Shown in pieces: positions 1 through 11,309 of a stretch of 64,000 bases of DNA; position 1 is the stretch's first letter, and each line of letters begins with the position of its first letter. The position numbers and the translations under genes were made by a program. Source of the DNA: Oikopleura dioica (Eukaryota; Chordata; Appendicularia; Copelata; Oikopleuridae). The notes below the pieces were generated by a model, which was not told the origin of the DNA, did not search any database, and worked only from the letters and a program-made list of their open reading frames with translations. The stretch lies in assembly GCA_907165135.1 (NCBI GenBank), contig OU015569.1:9672501-9736500 (forward strand), read 5' to 3'.

Positions 1-338
1 AAAACGGTCCAGAACCGTTGGTGAACATCTCTGAGCGAGTCAGTCGCCGCGCTCGAAAAGTCGTCAGCTACAAGGAACCGAGCACAGGGTCGAAGCTTCG
101 CCGTGGAGATGCAAATACAGACTCCAGCCTCTATAGCAGCTGGTCACCAAAGGCCGGTTTCATAGAACTTTTCAAACATAGCAAAGAAAAATCAAATATG
201 TGTAACCCTAAAAGAATTCTACTAAGAATAGCGCGAAGAAAAAACCGAAAAAACGAGTATAAGCGCGCATATTCTGAACAGTGTAAATTTCACATGCATT
301 TTCTATTCACCAACTCACTATTTGCAGACTGCCTTTAA
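1..338 (+). CDS. sgo: Shugoshin C-terminal end (partial, 5' truncated by window)
   Basis: The open frame running in from the left edge contains the conserved shugoshin C-terminal box: an Arg-rich stretch, then VSYKEP and SKLRRGD at about residues 20-36 of the visible part. In animal shugoshins this box binds histone H2A phosphorylated by Bub1 and targets the protein to centromeres, where it protects cohesin through PP2A. About 75 basic residues follow with no recognisable domain, ending at the TAA at 336-338; a further short intron in this tail cannot be excluded. The N-terminal coiled coil lies outside the window. Only 82 bp separate the stop from the NTF2 start, which suggests one transcription unit. 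The box identification is strong; the exact C-terminus is less certain. Confidence 0.8.
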   Translation, partial: NGPEPLVNISERVSRRARKVVSYKEPSTGSKLRRGDANTDSSLYSSWSPKAGFIELFKHSKEKSNMCNPKRILLRIARRKNRKNEYKRAYSEQCKFHMHFLFTNSLFADCL

Positions 339-420
339 CTTTTCACCATTCCAATTATGAATATTTTGACATTTTCGTATACGTCCTTATAATTTTAGAG
401 ACGGCAACTTCGCAAAAGAA

Positions 421-895
421 ATGGCGGAACCGGAGTTTATGCAGATGGGCAAGGCATTTGTTGGTTTCTACTATCCCGAATTCTCAAAGGACCGATCGGC
501 AAATGGTCAACTTGCCTCTGTTTACACTGACCAGGTATTCTTGTCCCAGAAACTCAAAAACAATTCTACGGTTTAGAGCTGTTTGACCTTCGAAGGAGCG
601 CAATTCCAAGGAAAGGCGCCAATTTTGGAAAAACTTTCATCCCTACCCTTCAAGCAAGTAGTCCATCAAGTGACCACAATTGACGCCCAGCCGATCATTG
701 GCGTCGACGACAACAAGGTAAGAAAGCAGAGAAAAAATGTTTCCTAGATTTTAGGCTGTCGTCGTGATGGTGACTGGGCAGCTGAAGGCGGATGACGACC
801 CTCCACACTCGTTTCACCATTCGTTCATGCTTCGGCCGGCCGGGGGTGCATTTGTAATTAGCAATGAGGTCTTCCGCCTGGCGCTCCACAACTAG
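421..895 (+). CDS. nutf2: Nuclear transport factor 2 (RanGDP import carrier)
   Basis: Three exons (421-534, 577-717, 755-895) join in phase through GT-AG introns of 42 and 37 nt to give 131 residues; family members are usually about 127. The product matches NTF2 throughout: an N-terminal GKAFVGFYY helix, the central FEGAQFQGKAPI segment, VVHQVTTIDAQP, and a C-terminal strand ending RLALHN. NTF2 is a homodimeric cone-fold protein that carries RanGDP through nuclear pores by binding FG nucleoporins. The start is the first ATG after a TTTTAG acceptor that has no visible upstream donor, as expected for trans-splicing. It is probably the downstream member of a shugoshin-NTF2 pair. Confidence 0.95.
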
Positions 896-1195
896 AATCA
901 AGCACAGCCACGACGAAAGCGCAGGATTATCTTCAATTCACCGCCAACTCACCAGAATTTTTTGATCCCTCTGTATCTCACAATATACTGAGAATTTAGT
1001 TCAAACTTTTGCACCAACAATTTAGCTCGGCGCATTCCTGTAAATTCCCACAGAGACTGCCTTTATAATATATATCGTATTACGCGCTTTCCGCAACAAA
1101 ACGCTTGTTTTCACTGTAAAGACCTACTATTAGCAGCAGGCCAAAATATAAACTCAGATTTTATCAAGTCAAATTATAAGTGGATCTAGTTGAGA

Positions 1196-1786
1196 ATGTC
1201 TGCGTATGATCCAGTGGAAAACCAAGCTGCAGAGCTTGACTTGCTTTATATGACGTACGGAATCTCCACTGCGGCTGTTCTAGGAATCGCTTTCACTGGC
1301 ACTATCGGCACTTTTGGTCTGACAGCGGGAAGAATGAAGTTATTACCTCGTGTTATTCTCTCTCCAACGCTAGGAATCACCTCGGGTACTCATCTTTTCC
1401 TCCTTGATATTATTTGATGCTTGATTTGCAGCAATGGGAATCTCATCGTTTATGTTCGACCGAAGGATAAAGCAAGATATCGCCAGTGGAAAGTTTTTGG
1501 TGGAGTTTCCCGAATGCACAGTTAAATACATAACGCTTATTAACTACGACCAGACTCTATCAGAGGAACAGAAGAGGAAGAAGATCGACGACTTTATCAT
1601 TAGTATCCAAGAACACATGGAAGATAGAAAGATCGAAGAGCAATTCCCGATAACAGATGCTATCCAAAATGAGCTAGATCTGAAAAAGGTATTCAACTTA
1701 TCATGACTCGATTAAACTTATTTTAAGGACAGTTAAAAGCCAACCTAAAGGAAAGAGTGGATGCTCAACCCAACCCTCATGCATAG
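1196..1786 (+). CDS. Unrecognised small protein with two hydrophobic segments
   Basis: Exons 1196-1385, 1432-1688 and 1733-1786 join in phase through GT-AG introns to give 166 residues. Residues about 22-62 contain two hydrophobic, Gly-rich segments that look membrane-inserted. The rest is charged and helical with a Glu/Lys-rich C-terminus, so an organelle membrane protein is plausible. I do not recognise the family; it only loosely recalls OCIA-type mitochondrial proteins and no function is claimed. ALG5 starts 81 bp downstream, right behind a TTTTAG acceptor, so the two genes are probably co-transcribed. The acceptor of exon 3 (GACAG at 1732) was chosen because the nearer TTAAG would cause an immediate stop. 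Confidence 0.6.
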
Positions 1787-1867
1787 ATATTTATTTGGCT
1801 TCACTTCTTCTGAAAATGGAAATTTCTCCCGGATTCTATCACAAAGCTCGTCATTCATCATTTTAGT

Positions 1868-3169
1868 ATGATCGAGTACGTTGTATTCGGGACGATCGGA
1901 GTCGGAGTACTCATTTTGGCAGCTCTTGTTACAAGTTTTCCCCGTGAGCCAGACAATGTCAGGCACGAAAAGACATTCTTGAATGAGAATAAACCCATTC
2001 CTTCCTACAAAGATGCAGCCGAGGTATGAATGTCACAGGCTCAAGAATCATTTATTTCCAAAATATTTTTCGTCAAAAGTGATTAACAAACGAATAATTT
2101 AGGTAGATCTCACGGTCGTCATCCCAGCCTACAATGAACAAGAACGTCTCCCCTCCATGCTAGAAGGTACTGTTTAATATTCCTAGACGGCTAGCATCCT
2201 AATTTTGTGATTACCCGTATTTAACATACATGGGCATCAATAAAGAATCATTTTGGTATGATCAAATGTTACATACACTTGATGAAATAAATTTAAATTC
2301 GGATTGCTTGTCTCGAAGACGTATCTGTTGCTTTAAAAACTATGTACAAAAATGTATTCTGAAATTTGAATTTCGAATTATAATAAATTTTACATAGAGT
2401 GCGTTGAATGCCTGGCCACTTCGAAAAAACAAACGTACGAGATCATTGTCGTTGATGACGGCTCCAAAGATGGCACGAGCAAAGTAGTGGAAAAGTTCTC
2501 AATAGAGAATAAGAACGTCAAATGTCTGAAGCTAGTGCGCAATCGTGGAAAGGGCCATGCCGTAAAGATGGGGATGATGGCTGCTCGTGGTTCCAAAATC
2601 TTCTTTGCCGATGCGGACCGGGCCATGCCTTTTACGGAATTCCAAAAGATCAACAAAGTTTTGCAAGATTGTGTTGACGAGCATCCAGAACTGATTGTGG
2701 TTGGCTCAAGAGCGCACCTCGAAAAGGTATTTAGCGAGGATAATATACGAGTGTTACTATTTTGAAGGAATCAATTGCACAAAGAAGCCTATTCCGTACG
2801 ATTCTTATGAAAGGCTTCCATCTTCTAGTGCAGATATTCTGCGTTAGAACCGTCAAGGACACTCAGTGCGGTTACAAGCTATTCACACGATCTGCTGCTC
2901 AAAGAATTCTTCCTCAGGTAAACAATTTCACGAACAAGATATTCAACCGCCGTGTTCAGCTTCACCTCCAACGATGGGCATTCGATGTAGAACTTCTTTT
3001 TATTGCAGAACGATTGTCAATTCCCATAAAAGAAGTGGCAATAAAATGGGACGAAATCGACGGTTCAAAAATGACTCCAGTGTTTTCGTGGATTGAAATG
3101 GGCCGTGACTTGGTCCTCATTTGGTTGCGTTATTTTATAGGCTACTGGAGGATCCAACACTCTCAGTAG
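1868..3169 (+). CDS. alg5: Dolichyl-phosphate beta-glucosyltransferase ALG5
   Basis: Five exons (1868-2023, 2103-2166, 2398-2726, 2768-2917, 2960-3169) give 302 residues; human ALG5 has about 324. An N-terminal membrane anchor (residues 1-20) is followed by a GT2 domain: VVIPAYNEQERLP, IIVVDDGSKDGTS, LVRNRGKGHAVKMG, and the metal-binding D-A-D motif. Next come DTQCGYKLF and a C-terminal WDEIDGSK segment. The enzyme transfers glucose from UDP-glucose to dolichyl phosphate at the ER for N-glycan assembly. The fourth intron is 42 nt and readable in frame, so an unspliced form would add 14 residues; conservation favours removal. The residue after the D-A-D motif is Arg where I expect Gly. Start: only 1 nt after a TTTTAG acceptor. 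Confidence 0.93.
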
Positions 3170-3529
3170 ACTCTAGTTTAAATGCCCTTATTAGTTGGGT
3201 ACGGTTCAGTGTTAGAACTTTTCTCGCTTCGTTCTCTTCATCTTCTCACACAAGTGCAATAAAGCAGACCTTTACGCCTTCGTGGTGTTGTATATTGGTA
3301 GAACTCGCCAAGTATTTATATCACAGTTACGTTCTGTACTTTTAGCCGTTTACTTTTCCCTCGATTGCTCTTTTCTCGACAGCCATTTTTTTACTTCCAT
3401 GCCAATCGACTTCTCAATTAATATTTACTTGCTCCACTGATTTCCATTCGGTTTTATTTTCTGTAAAGATGCAGTCGTAATGAGTTATCCTGATTAACCT
3501 TTTTCTTTCTCAGATCGGATACAAAATCA
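3170..3529. other. Intergenic, 360 bp
   Basis: There is an AATAAA-like site (CAATAAAG near 3256) suitable for ALG5 mRNA 3' processing, and a CTTTCTCAG acceptor just before 3514, ahead of the next start codon. I see no coding potential. Confidence 0.5.
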
Positions 3530-3951
3530 ATGGGGGATAACAATGGAGCCATCGAAAACGTAGCAGGAAAGGCTAAACTGATAAAAATAAAGTTTTTGAG
3601 CGATATTTATTATTTTAGTCGGATAATTCTTAAAAAATAGTCCGAGCCTTTTAAGGAATTATCAAGGGTGCCAAAGGATCCGTTAAAAACAGCGTGAACT
3701 CGATTGCACAGGGCGTTTCTAGACCACTAGAGAATGTGGCTGAGTCTGTTGGTTTGTTGCGACAGGCGGACGAGACGTGGATTGCGAAGATGAACTCGCC
3801 GAAGCAGATCCTTGGGGACTCGATCGCGGTTGCTGTGGGCGTTGTTGGACTCATCGCAGTAACCAACACCTACAACACCGTGCTGAGCACTATGCAAATG
3901 CGCGATAATCGGGACCTCCATAAAACAATAAAGAATATTAACCACATGTAA
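3530..3951 (+). CDS. Unrecognised 110-aa protein with one C-terminal membrane segment
   Basis: Exon 2 (3656-3951) is a clear open frame: an amphipathic KGAKGSVKNSV region, then one hydrophobic segment (about residues 67-85, DSIAVAVGVVGLIAV) and a short polar tail. It has no internal start near its 5' end. The only upstream ATG, at 3530, follows a strong acceptor and gives MGDNNGAIENVAG. Joining it in frame needs a donor beginning GA at 3567 (exon 1 = 3530-3566) and the TTTTAAG acceptor at 3655. A GT donor at 3560 would shift the frame. This is therefore a probable GA-AG intron of 89 nt. The family is not recognised; a small membrane-associated protein is all that can be said. Confidence 0.6.
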
Positions 3952-4044
3952 GAAATCTCACTTATTCAAATAATTCCACTAACCTAGTATGCAATCATCT
4001 TTTTTGGAATCGAAATAGGTACTTTTTATAACACGAAAGAAAAC

Positions 4045-4966
4045 ATGAACGATTCGCTAATTTTAGCTCCAGATCTTAGCAGCTTCTATTTTAGGATCCA
4101 GATACAGTCGTGGTGCTCGGACGAGGAGCGAATCGCAGTTCTACAAAGAGAAGGATACGCGGTTGTGGTCACCAGACAGCAGTGGTTATATTTGAAGAGA
4201 CCTACCCAAGAAACTGTCTTTACTAGTCTCAGTAGTGTACTAGTAAATCACCAGAAAATATACATGATGCGTGGAGAATATGAATACTCAAAAGACAGTG
4301 GTCCTATTGAACTTAATCAAGACGTTCAAATTCACGCAGAGCCGGGAACTGTCCTTTATGTAAGTATTACTTACATTTCTTAAATATTCACCTTAGTTTA
4401 GGTCAAACTCATCAGTCGATATCAAACGCTCTTCCGAGTAAACTGGAGGCCACACGAAGAGCATCGAACAAAGATTCAAGTGAAAAACCTGGATGTGGAA
4501 GTGACCTGGCCTCACTGGGGCTTTTTCAGAGAGCTATACGACCTTGCGCTCCGTTATCGGTAATGATTCCCTAAGGCAAGTGCTATAACTTCAATTCAGA
4601 TGGTCTCCAGATTGGAAACCTGTCATCTACAGACAACGCGACAACGTCTTATTTTTCTCTGATAACAGCCGTTTGTTTGTTCCCGATATGAAGCCCTGGT
4701 TTAGACGTGTAGGATTGAACATGTTTTCAGGTAAGATTTCCGTCTATTTCTAAAGCAGCTTAAAGTCGATATCAGTGTTTACTGTCATGATCGTCTTAAA
4801 ATTGCGGCGAATGCGCCGCGGAACTCCCGGTGCTCTTATGTTGAGCTTGCTGGGGACAGGCCTCTACGCTGGTATCACGGCATCAAACACACCGGATCGC
4901 AGCTATGACGAGTTCAATCTTGACGAAGCATTCTTCACGACACGAAAGAGCTACATTCCTATTTAG
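4045..4966 (+). CDS. Unrecognised 264-aa protein with C-terminal membrane segments
   Basis: Four exons (4045-4359, 4402-4559, 4600-4730, 4776-4966) join with consistent phase through canonical introns of 41-46 nt. The N-terminal 190 residues look globular and Trp/Tyr-rich (for example VTWPHWGFFREL and RWSPDWKPVIYRQ). Two hydrophobic stretches follow (about residues 195-212 and 224-240), separated by a basic KLRRMRRG loop that would favour a cytosolic position, then an acidic tail. I do not recognise the family. The ATG at 4045 is the first in frame, but several TTTTAG-like sites just downstream leave room for a different first exon. Confidence 0.6.
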
Positions 4967-5138
4967 GGATCACTACCTCATTGAAGCCAAAAGTTATTTT
5001 TCCTCGTTTGTTACCAACTTCCGGAAATGATCCTTTGCAATCGCACAGTCAGCTTTCTTTGCAACAATCTACCTGTTCACATTTTCTAAAGATATATGAT
5101 ATTTAAACTATTCAATTGTCAACCTAAAATTTAAGAGA

Positions 5139-5694
5139 ATGGAATTGGTATATATCGGTGTGGCTACCATCTTGGTAACTTTAGTTTTTTGTATCTACGA
5201 GAAAAAGCGACGTAGATCCCAGAGACAAGTTCGATCGAACTGCTAGTGCTGTGGTAGAACTCATTCAATGAAGGCATACGAAAGCAATAATTGGATATGT
5301 AAAGGTTGTGACCAATTCAACGGATTTACACCCGAGGGTAAGGAAGACTATTAAATTTTTTGTAATAGGACTTTATAGGGGATATCGACGTGTATGCTGC
5401 ATACAGTATGCGGAAACAAACAAAAATGGAATGAATCAGTATCAAGAACGCGAATCAAGATTCTGCATGTCTGTGAAAGCTCCAGCTCAGTACGAAGCTC
5501 CACAACTGTGCCCGAGATGCCGAGCCCTGCCAGAAGTAAAAGCCAGACTTTTGAGGGAATTCACGCCTTCCTCCGAGGCATTTGAAGATAAAGAATACGC
5601 TGATTATGAAGGAAAGCTAGAAAAAGAGTACCAGCGTTGTATTTACTGCCAGACGAAAGTCGAAAGTTATTACAAGATTCAGCAAAAAAAGTAA
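5139..5694 (+). pseudogene. Decayed tandem copy of a TMEM201/SAMP1-like gene (Ima1 N-terminal domain)
   Basis: The sequence starts with a short N-terminal membrane segment and continues into the Cys-rich Ima1 domain found in TMEM201 (CCG, NNWICKGCDQFNGF, LCPRC, YQRCIYCQ). It is closely related at the DNA level to the intact gene at 6353-8411, for example across the segment around 5477-5530. Two lesions are visible. Codon 36, in the first zinc-binding motif, is TAG (5244-5246) where the paralog has TGG. After 5379 the reading frame needed to continue the homology changes. This copy also has a 41-nt GT-AG intron (5338-5378) at a site where the paralog is uninterrupted. It ends after the first domain and lacks the C-terminal membrane spans, so it is probably a non-functional partial duplicate. 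Confidence 0.75.
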
Positions 5695-6352
5695 GTTCAG
5701 ACATTGTGATAACTCTAGGTTTACAATAATCATTCAGGTACCAAAAATCGACCGATAACAAACCGACACGTAATCAAACGGCCCGCTGTTGTTTTTATCC
5801 TTATAAAAAATAAGTCACTCAGTAGTTCAATTAATTATTTATCTTTCATACACTACAATCACTTCAATCTCACTGCTTCTATGTCATCTCTTATCACTGC
5901 CTCTTTAAAACTTACATAGCTATAACACTGTTTTTTTTAGGTTGACCCTCGGGTTTTTCGACCCCCTAAATTTGCCTCAGGGCATCAGCTACCCCCTTAT
6001 AATCAATAGTCGAAATGATCCCCGTGATCTGGCGGTTATAAAAATGCATTATGTCCGTGTCTGCCCACACTAGAATCCAAGCAATTTTATGCTAGTTTTC
6101 CTTAAAAAATGACTATTTTCCGCTTGGCCTCTCTTCAAAGGGGTCATTTCAGGTCATATGACCTCGCCAAGGTCACAAGACCCAGTCGAGGCAACGCAGT
6201 AGAGTCTAGGCTTTCAGAAAATATATAGATGTATGGGGCTACCACATTTTGAATACGGTTGGGACAAAGTCAGGGTCAACCTAAAAAAACAGTGTTTATA
6301 TTATTTTCGTTCAAACTATTGGATTCTGAGATGTATACTTAAAAGAAAAAGT
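5695..6352. other. Intergenic, about 650 bp
   Basis: AT-rich. I see no convincing coding frame apart from a possible N-terminal extension of the next gene (in-frame ATG at 6233), which I did not use. It lies between the decayed and the intact TMEM201-like copies. Confidence 0.4.
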
Positions 6353-8411
6353 ATGGAATCGGACTCTTCGGCTGTTTGGGAATCACCAGATCAAAATCTA
6401 CACATGGGAGAGCGGATAGAAGTCAGCGAAGGAATCACTGAGGCGCCAGATATTTCTGATATTCCGGATGTGACCGTTAAATTTGAAGCAGTAGATAAAA
6501 CCGTCGCCTTTACATCTGATGACATAATTAACGAGCTCGCTAGCGAATTAAAGGGCAGTTACGAAAGTGCTCTGATATGGTTATTAGAAGAAGACAATAT
6601 TTATCTGGCGCTTGGGACGCTTTCGGCGACTGCTTTAGCTAGCTTCTTTGGATACTGGTTTCTGTACCTACGTCAGCTTCAATTGAACTGCTGGTGCTGT
6701 GGAAAAAGTCATTTTATTAGAGCATCAGAGACCAACAATTGGACCTGTTCTGTCTGCGATCAATTCAACGGCTTCACATCTGAGGGTGATATCGACCAAA
6801 ACGCAGAAGTGGAGAAAAAAGGGACAAATCGCTTCCAAGAACGTGGATCAACATTCTGTACGCCCGTGAAAGCTCCAGCTCAGTACGGGGCCCCACAACT
6901 TTGCCCGAGATGCAGCGACCTTCCAGAAATAAAAGCCAGACGTTTGAGGGAATTCGTGCCTTCATCTGAGGCATTTGAAGATGAAGAGATCGCCGAATTC
7001 GAAAGACAGTTAGAGAGGACTTACAGGCTGTGTATGATGTGCCAGAGGAAAATTGACCAATATTTAAAGAATCAACAAGGTAAAATCAAGAACGAGGAGT
7101 ATTTTCATTATTTATTTAGCTGGATTAAAAGCTACCTATCAAGCGAGTCAATCTCAGTCTAACTCACAATCCACAAATGACAGTGGCTATTCCGCATCCC
7201 GCCCTGGATCTGCATATGTGCGCTCTAGGGTATCGCAAGCAGCTTCTACATCAATCTGGCGAACTCCCCCGAGATCAGTCTACAACTCAATAGCGAATAC
7301 ATTGTTGAGCCAGAAGACAGCTCAGCCTACTGTGGTAAATGAGGATAGATCGGAATTTGATTTGACTCTTTTCCGGTAGGTTTCTATAAAGTCTCAATTA
7401 ATTATAATCGTTTTCAGGCGAATGCGTTTCCTGACAATATTAGGCTTTCTTGCGCTAGCTACGTTCTCCATCTTTGGGCTAACTATAACCAAGTACATGG
7501 GTTGCTTCGCTTTTGGATTGTACATTACGTTTACTTCTTTAGTGGCAAAAAAAGCTCCCCGCGTAAGTAAAAATGCGATGGCTTGCGGTCAACTACATTT
7601 TAGGTTTCGATTCTGCTCATATTTTGTGTCATTTTGCGCCAATTTTTGCCCATGCTTTTCACTACCAACTTTGATATCCCTTCATCTGTAACGATCGCGC
7701 TGCAAATCTTCAACACTTTGGAGCAAATGAAGATTATTCTCTGGAAGATCGAGCTCGGCATTGAAACCGTTTTGATATTTTATCTTTTTCGAAATTTCGC
7801 CAATCAATATGACGAAGTGAGTACACTTAAACTTGGCTAAGTAGTAACTCATTTTCAGATAATTTCTTCCTTACTGGAAACAAGTGACGAGAGTGAACCA
7901 TCCAGTCAGCATTCTACTCCGAATGGTTCGCCTAGAAAGCCTCCTACTCAGATCGGTGCTCGGTATTCGCCAGAGAAAAAAGGTCTGTTCAAATGAAGAG
8001 ACGGTTTTATTAAATTATACTAGGATTTCTGGACTCTAGCTTCGGAAATATGTCGATTGATGAAGAAGACGAAGGAATAACGCCGTTCGACTCTGTCTCA
8101 AATTTTGGGCTTCCTGATGGCGCGGGCGACGCGATGGAAATAAGCTTCGGAACGCCCGCTCGGAAGAGAGAGCTGCTTAACACTTCCTTCCAATCAGATG
8201 TTGTGTCCGTCATCTCTACGGCCGCTAAAACGACAGTTAAAGTATATTCGAAATGTAGACGACTCAAGCGTTTACACTTATTATTCAGGTTGCTTCAAAC
8301 GTTTGGAAATGGCTCTTTCCTTTGCTAACTATAGTGTACTTAGTCATATTCTACAAAATAGTGCAAAAAGTTCAAAATTACTCTCCAGACAAAAACCGAC
8401 TTACTCTCTAA
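6353..8411 (+). CDS. tmem201: TMEM201/SAMP1-like inner nuclear membrane protein
   Basis: Seven exons (6353-7079, 7120-7375, 7418-7562, 7604-7816, 7859-7982, 8024-8241, 8289-8411) join in phase to give 601 residues; the human protein has 666. An acidic N-terminus and a membrane segment (about residues 85-102) precede the Ima1 domain, with zinc-type pairs CWCC, CSVC, CPRC and CMMC. Further hydrophobic segments lie in exons 3-4. A Ser/Pro-rich loop and a last membrane span (WLFPLLTIVYLVIFY) near the C-terminus follow. TMEM201 spans the inner nuclear membrane, contacts the LINC complex and lamina, and helps position nuclei and spindles. All introns are GT-AG, 40-47 nt. An in-frame upstream ATG (6233) is possible but would add a basic stretch without family support. 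Confidence 0.88.
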
Positions 8412-8592
8412 TTAACCAAGATTAGTCAATTTCCTTATTTAGTTTCACTTATTTTTATATCATCACTGCCTGTTTATCATAAAGAATCGGAAATAAAAAT
8501 ATTTATTGTTGTTATAAAAGTCACAGATTGAAGCATTAACAGCTTACAATATGGCTGTTTGTTGTTATCTTTGTATCTCAGGAGGCAGATTC

Positions 8593-8849
8593 TTATACGA
8601 TGTTGAGGTTTTGAATAAGTTCGTCCTTGTTGATTTCTTTATTCGTTGGGGCTTCGATGTCTTTCTTGAAGCAAAGGTTGTACAGAAGATAAGCGACAAG
8701 ACAAGCTGCAAATATTATAAAGCTGATAGGGATCTTATGTGAAATAAATTTAAGTATAAAGATATAAGGCCTAGAAAATAAATCCCGTGTCTAACTGCTG
8801 TCGCAACGATTCTATAGTCAACAGGCTCTTTCTCTTCTACAGCCTCCAT
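8593..8849 (-). CDS. 64-aa single-pass membrane protein (small ORF, two exons)
   Basis: Exon 1 (8849-8796) and exon 2 (8733-8593) join through a GT-AG intron of 62 nt to give 64 residues. An acidic N-terminus (MEAVEEKEPVDYR) is followed by one hydrophobic span (residues 19-39, IPISFIIFAACLVAYLLY) and a short charged tail rich in Asn, Glu and Lys. The topology resembles small integral membrane proteins; I do not recognise a family. It is convergent with the TMEM201-like gene, 181 bp away. The reading rests on open frame, intron phase and the membrane segment only. Confidence 0.5.
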
Positions 8850-11309
8850 TTTTAGGACGATTTTTTGCTTTGCCGTTTCTGTCGCACGTCGTAAACTGGG
8901 AAGCTTTATTACGCCACATAAAGCTTTTAATTAATCGGAAAGGTTTCCGCACCTGCCGCTCTGTTGAGATATTTGAAACCATATATTCGATAACTTTAGT
9001 CCATGATACACAGTGCTAGATTTTTTCTTTACATGGGGAATATTGAACCTATATTCACGAGTGAGTGCTCAGCAACAATTTTCACAGGGGATCAATCATC
9101 ATCAAATTTTTTCGGTAATTCCGCGGTAGGGGGTCACACCTAGCGCTCCGTGGGAACTGATATCGTTTCCAAAAGGTAATATCGTCTACTCTTGTGTTAG
9201 TGTTTTTAGAGAACGTCTCTGTAGAGAAATTAGCAAATTTTCAACAAAAGAAAGGTGAGCAGATTTGCATCAATCGTGATCATTATAAGAAATAATTTAT
9301 ATATGATATATATACTCGCTGGAGCCACAAGTTATCCATTTGACAGTTTTATTTTGGTTCCACAGGTATACTACGCGTATAGTTTTTTATCGAAGAAAAT
9401 AGCTTCGGGCAAGTGTACATGGAATTTGTTGACTGGAATGGTGTCTCAATGAGGTAGAATGTCGTGATTTAGAGTTCCGATCATTGGTTATGCTTGCGAC
9501 TTGTACGTTATAAGGTTTTCGTGAATTTCTTGATCTTCTTGAAAAGCTTCGTTTCCGTTTTTGATTTTACTTTTACTTCTTTTGACTTCTTAGCCGGCAT
9601 TGGCATTGAGACGATGTCGTAAAGGTCTGCGAGTGGGTCACACATGTGATATCAATGCAACGACTAAAATTTTATTCGAGTGTTTTATTTTGGATTTGGT
9701 TTTGTTGGCAGGTGGTATCTTGCGCCAGCCTTTTATAGGCTCGCTGTGTTGAACATTCTTCTTGGAAGCGGCAGCGTAATTTTAAAAATATTTTCAGCGA
9801 GGTGTGTCTGCGACGTACCCATATCACCGGCTCACTCATGACACGGTGCTCACGTTAGTGTTCGTTTTATTTCTAGGGTGTGCAAGCTTCTCCTAGCTTG
9901 AAAATTTTCATTATTTGAGAAAAGACAGAGTGGTAGTTAAAAGAAGGTCCACTTCTATCAAAAATCTGATCATTAATTTGTCCGGATTTTTAAGGAACTT
10001 CCTCTTTGCGCTGTGCTAAACTAACTTCCGGCAATCGATTTTCCACCTGAAGCTCGCCTATATAACCGGGGCCATTAGTTAATCCCAGTTAATTTGCTTC
10101 AAGCAGAGAACAAAGTGTTTCATTTTTTTTCGCCAGGTGAGCTGAGGATTATATTTTCGCGGGTCATTTGAAGGCCACCTGTGTGGTTTTGGATTTGGTA
10201 AGCATTGCCTAAGATCTTGTTCAATAATAAGTATTTGTCTTTGGACTAAAGTCTGCTTGCGTTTTTACTTTGAAATTTGATTTTGGAGTTGATAAAAGGC
10301 GGCACATCGATCATAAAAATTAATTCAAGTGACAACTGCGATGTTTATTAGAGCGAAAATTAGTTGGCAAATTAGAATCCTAATAAGTTCCTAAAGGATT
10401 TTTTAACTTTGATGTAATTAATTAAATCCAACAACGCGAAAGTGAGTAGAGTGAGTGGCTTTCAAACCACGAATTTTCGTTTGAAATCGGGTTCGAAAGC
10501 GTATTTCAATGAAAACGTCGATGTCTTCAGTATTTGGCTACCCTAACTTGAAGATGAAGGGTTCGCGATCGTGAAAGAGCATGAGTGCTCGAACACGACA
10601 GACAGACTGGCCATTTTTCTTGGTCATGGGTTGCATGATTTGAACTGACTCACTGAGAACTCGCGGTTCAATCTGAAGACACCCATTTTCTCCGAAGTTA
10701 CCGTCACGAGAAGCAACGAGACAGAACGCGAGACTATCACACGTTTTTCTAAGGGAGAACTAATTTCTTAGAATAACGACCCAAAAATGAGACTTATTAT
10801 GGAAATATAACAATAAGCATTCGCAGACTATTTTTTGTCCACCTCCATCTGCTGCCAAGGCGTTCGACTAAAAATCGGTCAGTTTTTATTCTGCGTTTGT
10901 TTTCTTCGGTTAACTAATACGCCCATTCACAACTAAAAAATATTTTTCCTTGAGATAAATTGACAGACTAAGAGAAAAATTCTTTCGTGTAATTCAATAA
11001 AGCAATCAATCAGTTTCAAGTTTATTGCTACTGTATATCATATTTATTTCTGATTTATTACTTATATTGCGCGTAAACGTGCCCCAGATCTGATTGAGAT
11101 AAATTTTCCACGGCGGATGAACAGAGGGCAGTGTGAAACCCACCTGTCATAGTGTGCAAACAGTCTTCGTAAGGAACATAGTACAATAAGGCGCTGTTCC
11201 CTCCCACTAGCTGGCCCTGGAGGAATAAGTATCTCGCCCTCATTCTGAGACTTAACATTCTTGCGAGAAATTAAAAGTTTTTAAGTTAAGAATCACATAA
11301 ACGACAAAA
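8850..11309. other. Gene-poor region, about 2.46 kb
   Basis: No frame here has the codon pattern or splice structure of its neighbours. A TATATAA box at about 10069 followed by a short transcript-like stretch and a CCAGGTGAGC donor near 10135 could mark a promoter and a 5'-untranslated exon. An acceptor (GTTAAG) sits just ahead of the next ATG at 11310. Nothing else specific was seen. Confidence 0.4.
10066..10140 (+). promoter_or_regulatory. Possible TATA promoter and 5' untranslated exon
   Basis: TATATAA at about 10069 is followed about 65 bp downstream by CCAG/GTGAGC, a good splice donor. An acceptor lies at 11290, just upstream of the gene at 11310. This fits a non-coding first exon with a 1.15-kb intron, but it is only a pattern. 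Confidence 0.25.

Noticed and set aside
5308-5694. 128-codon frame as an independent gene
   Set aside because: It is the second half of the decayed TMEM201-like copy read from an intron position; no start codon of its own.
10440-10505. tRNA-like stretch with GGGTTCGAAAG and a small stem-loop
   Set aside because: The T-stem and acceptor stem do not pair, so no tRNA fold can be drawn.
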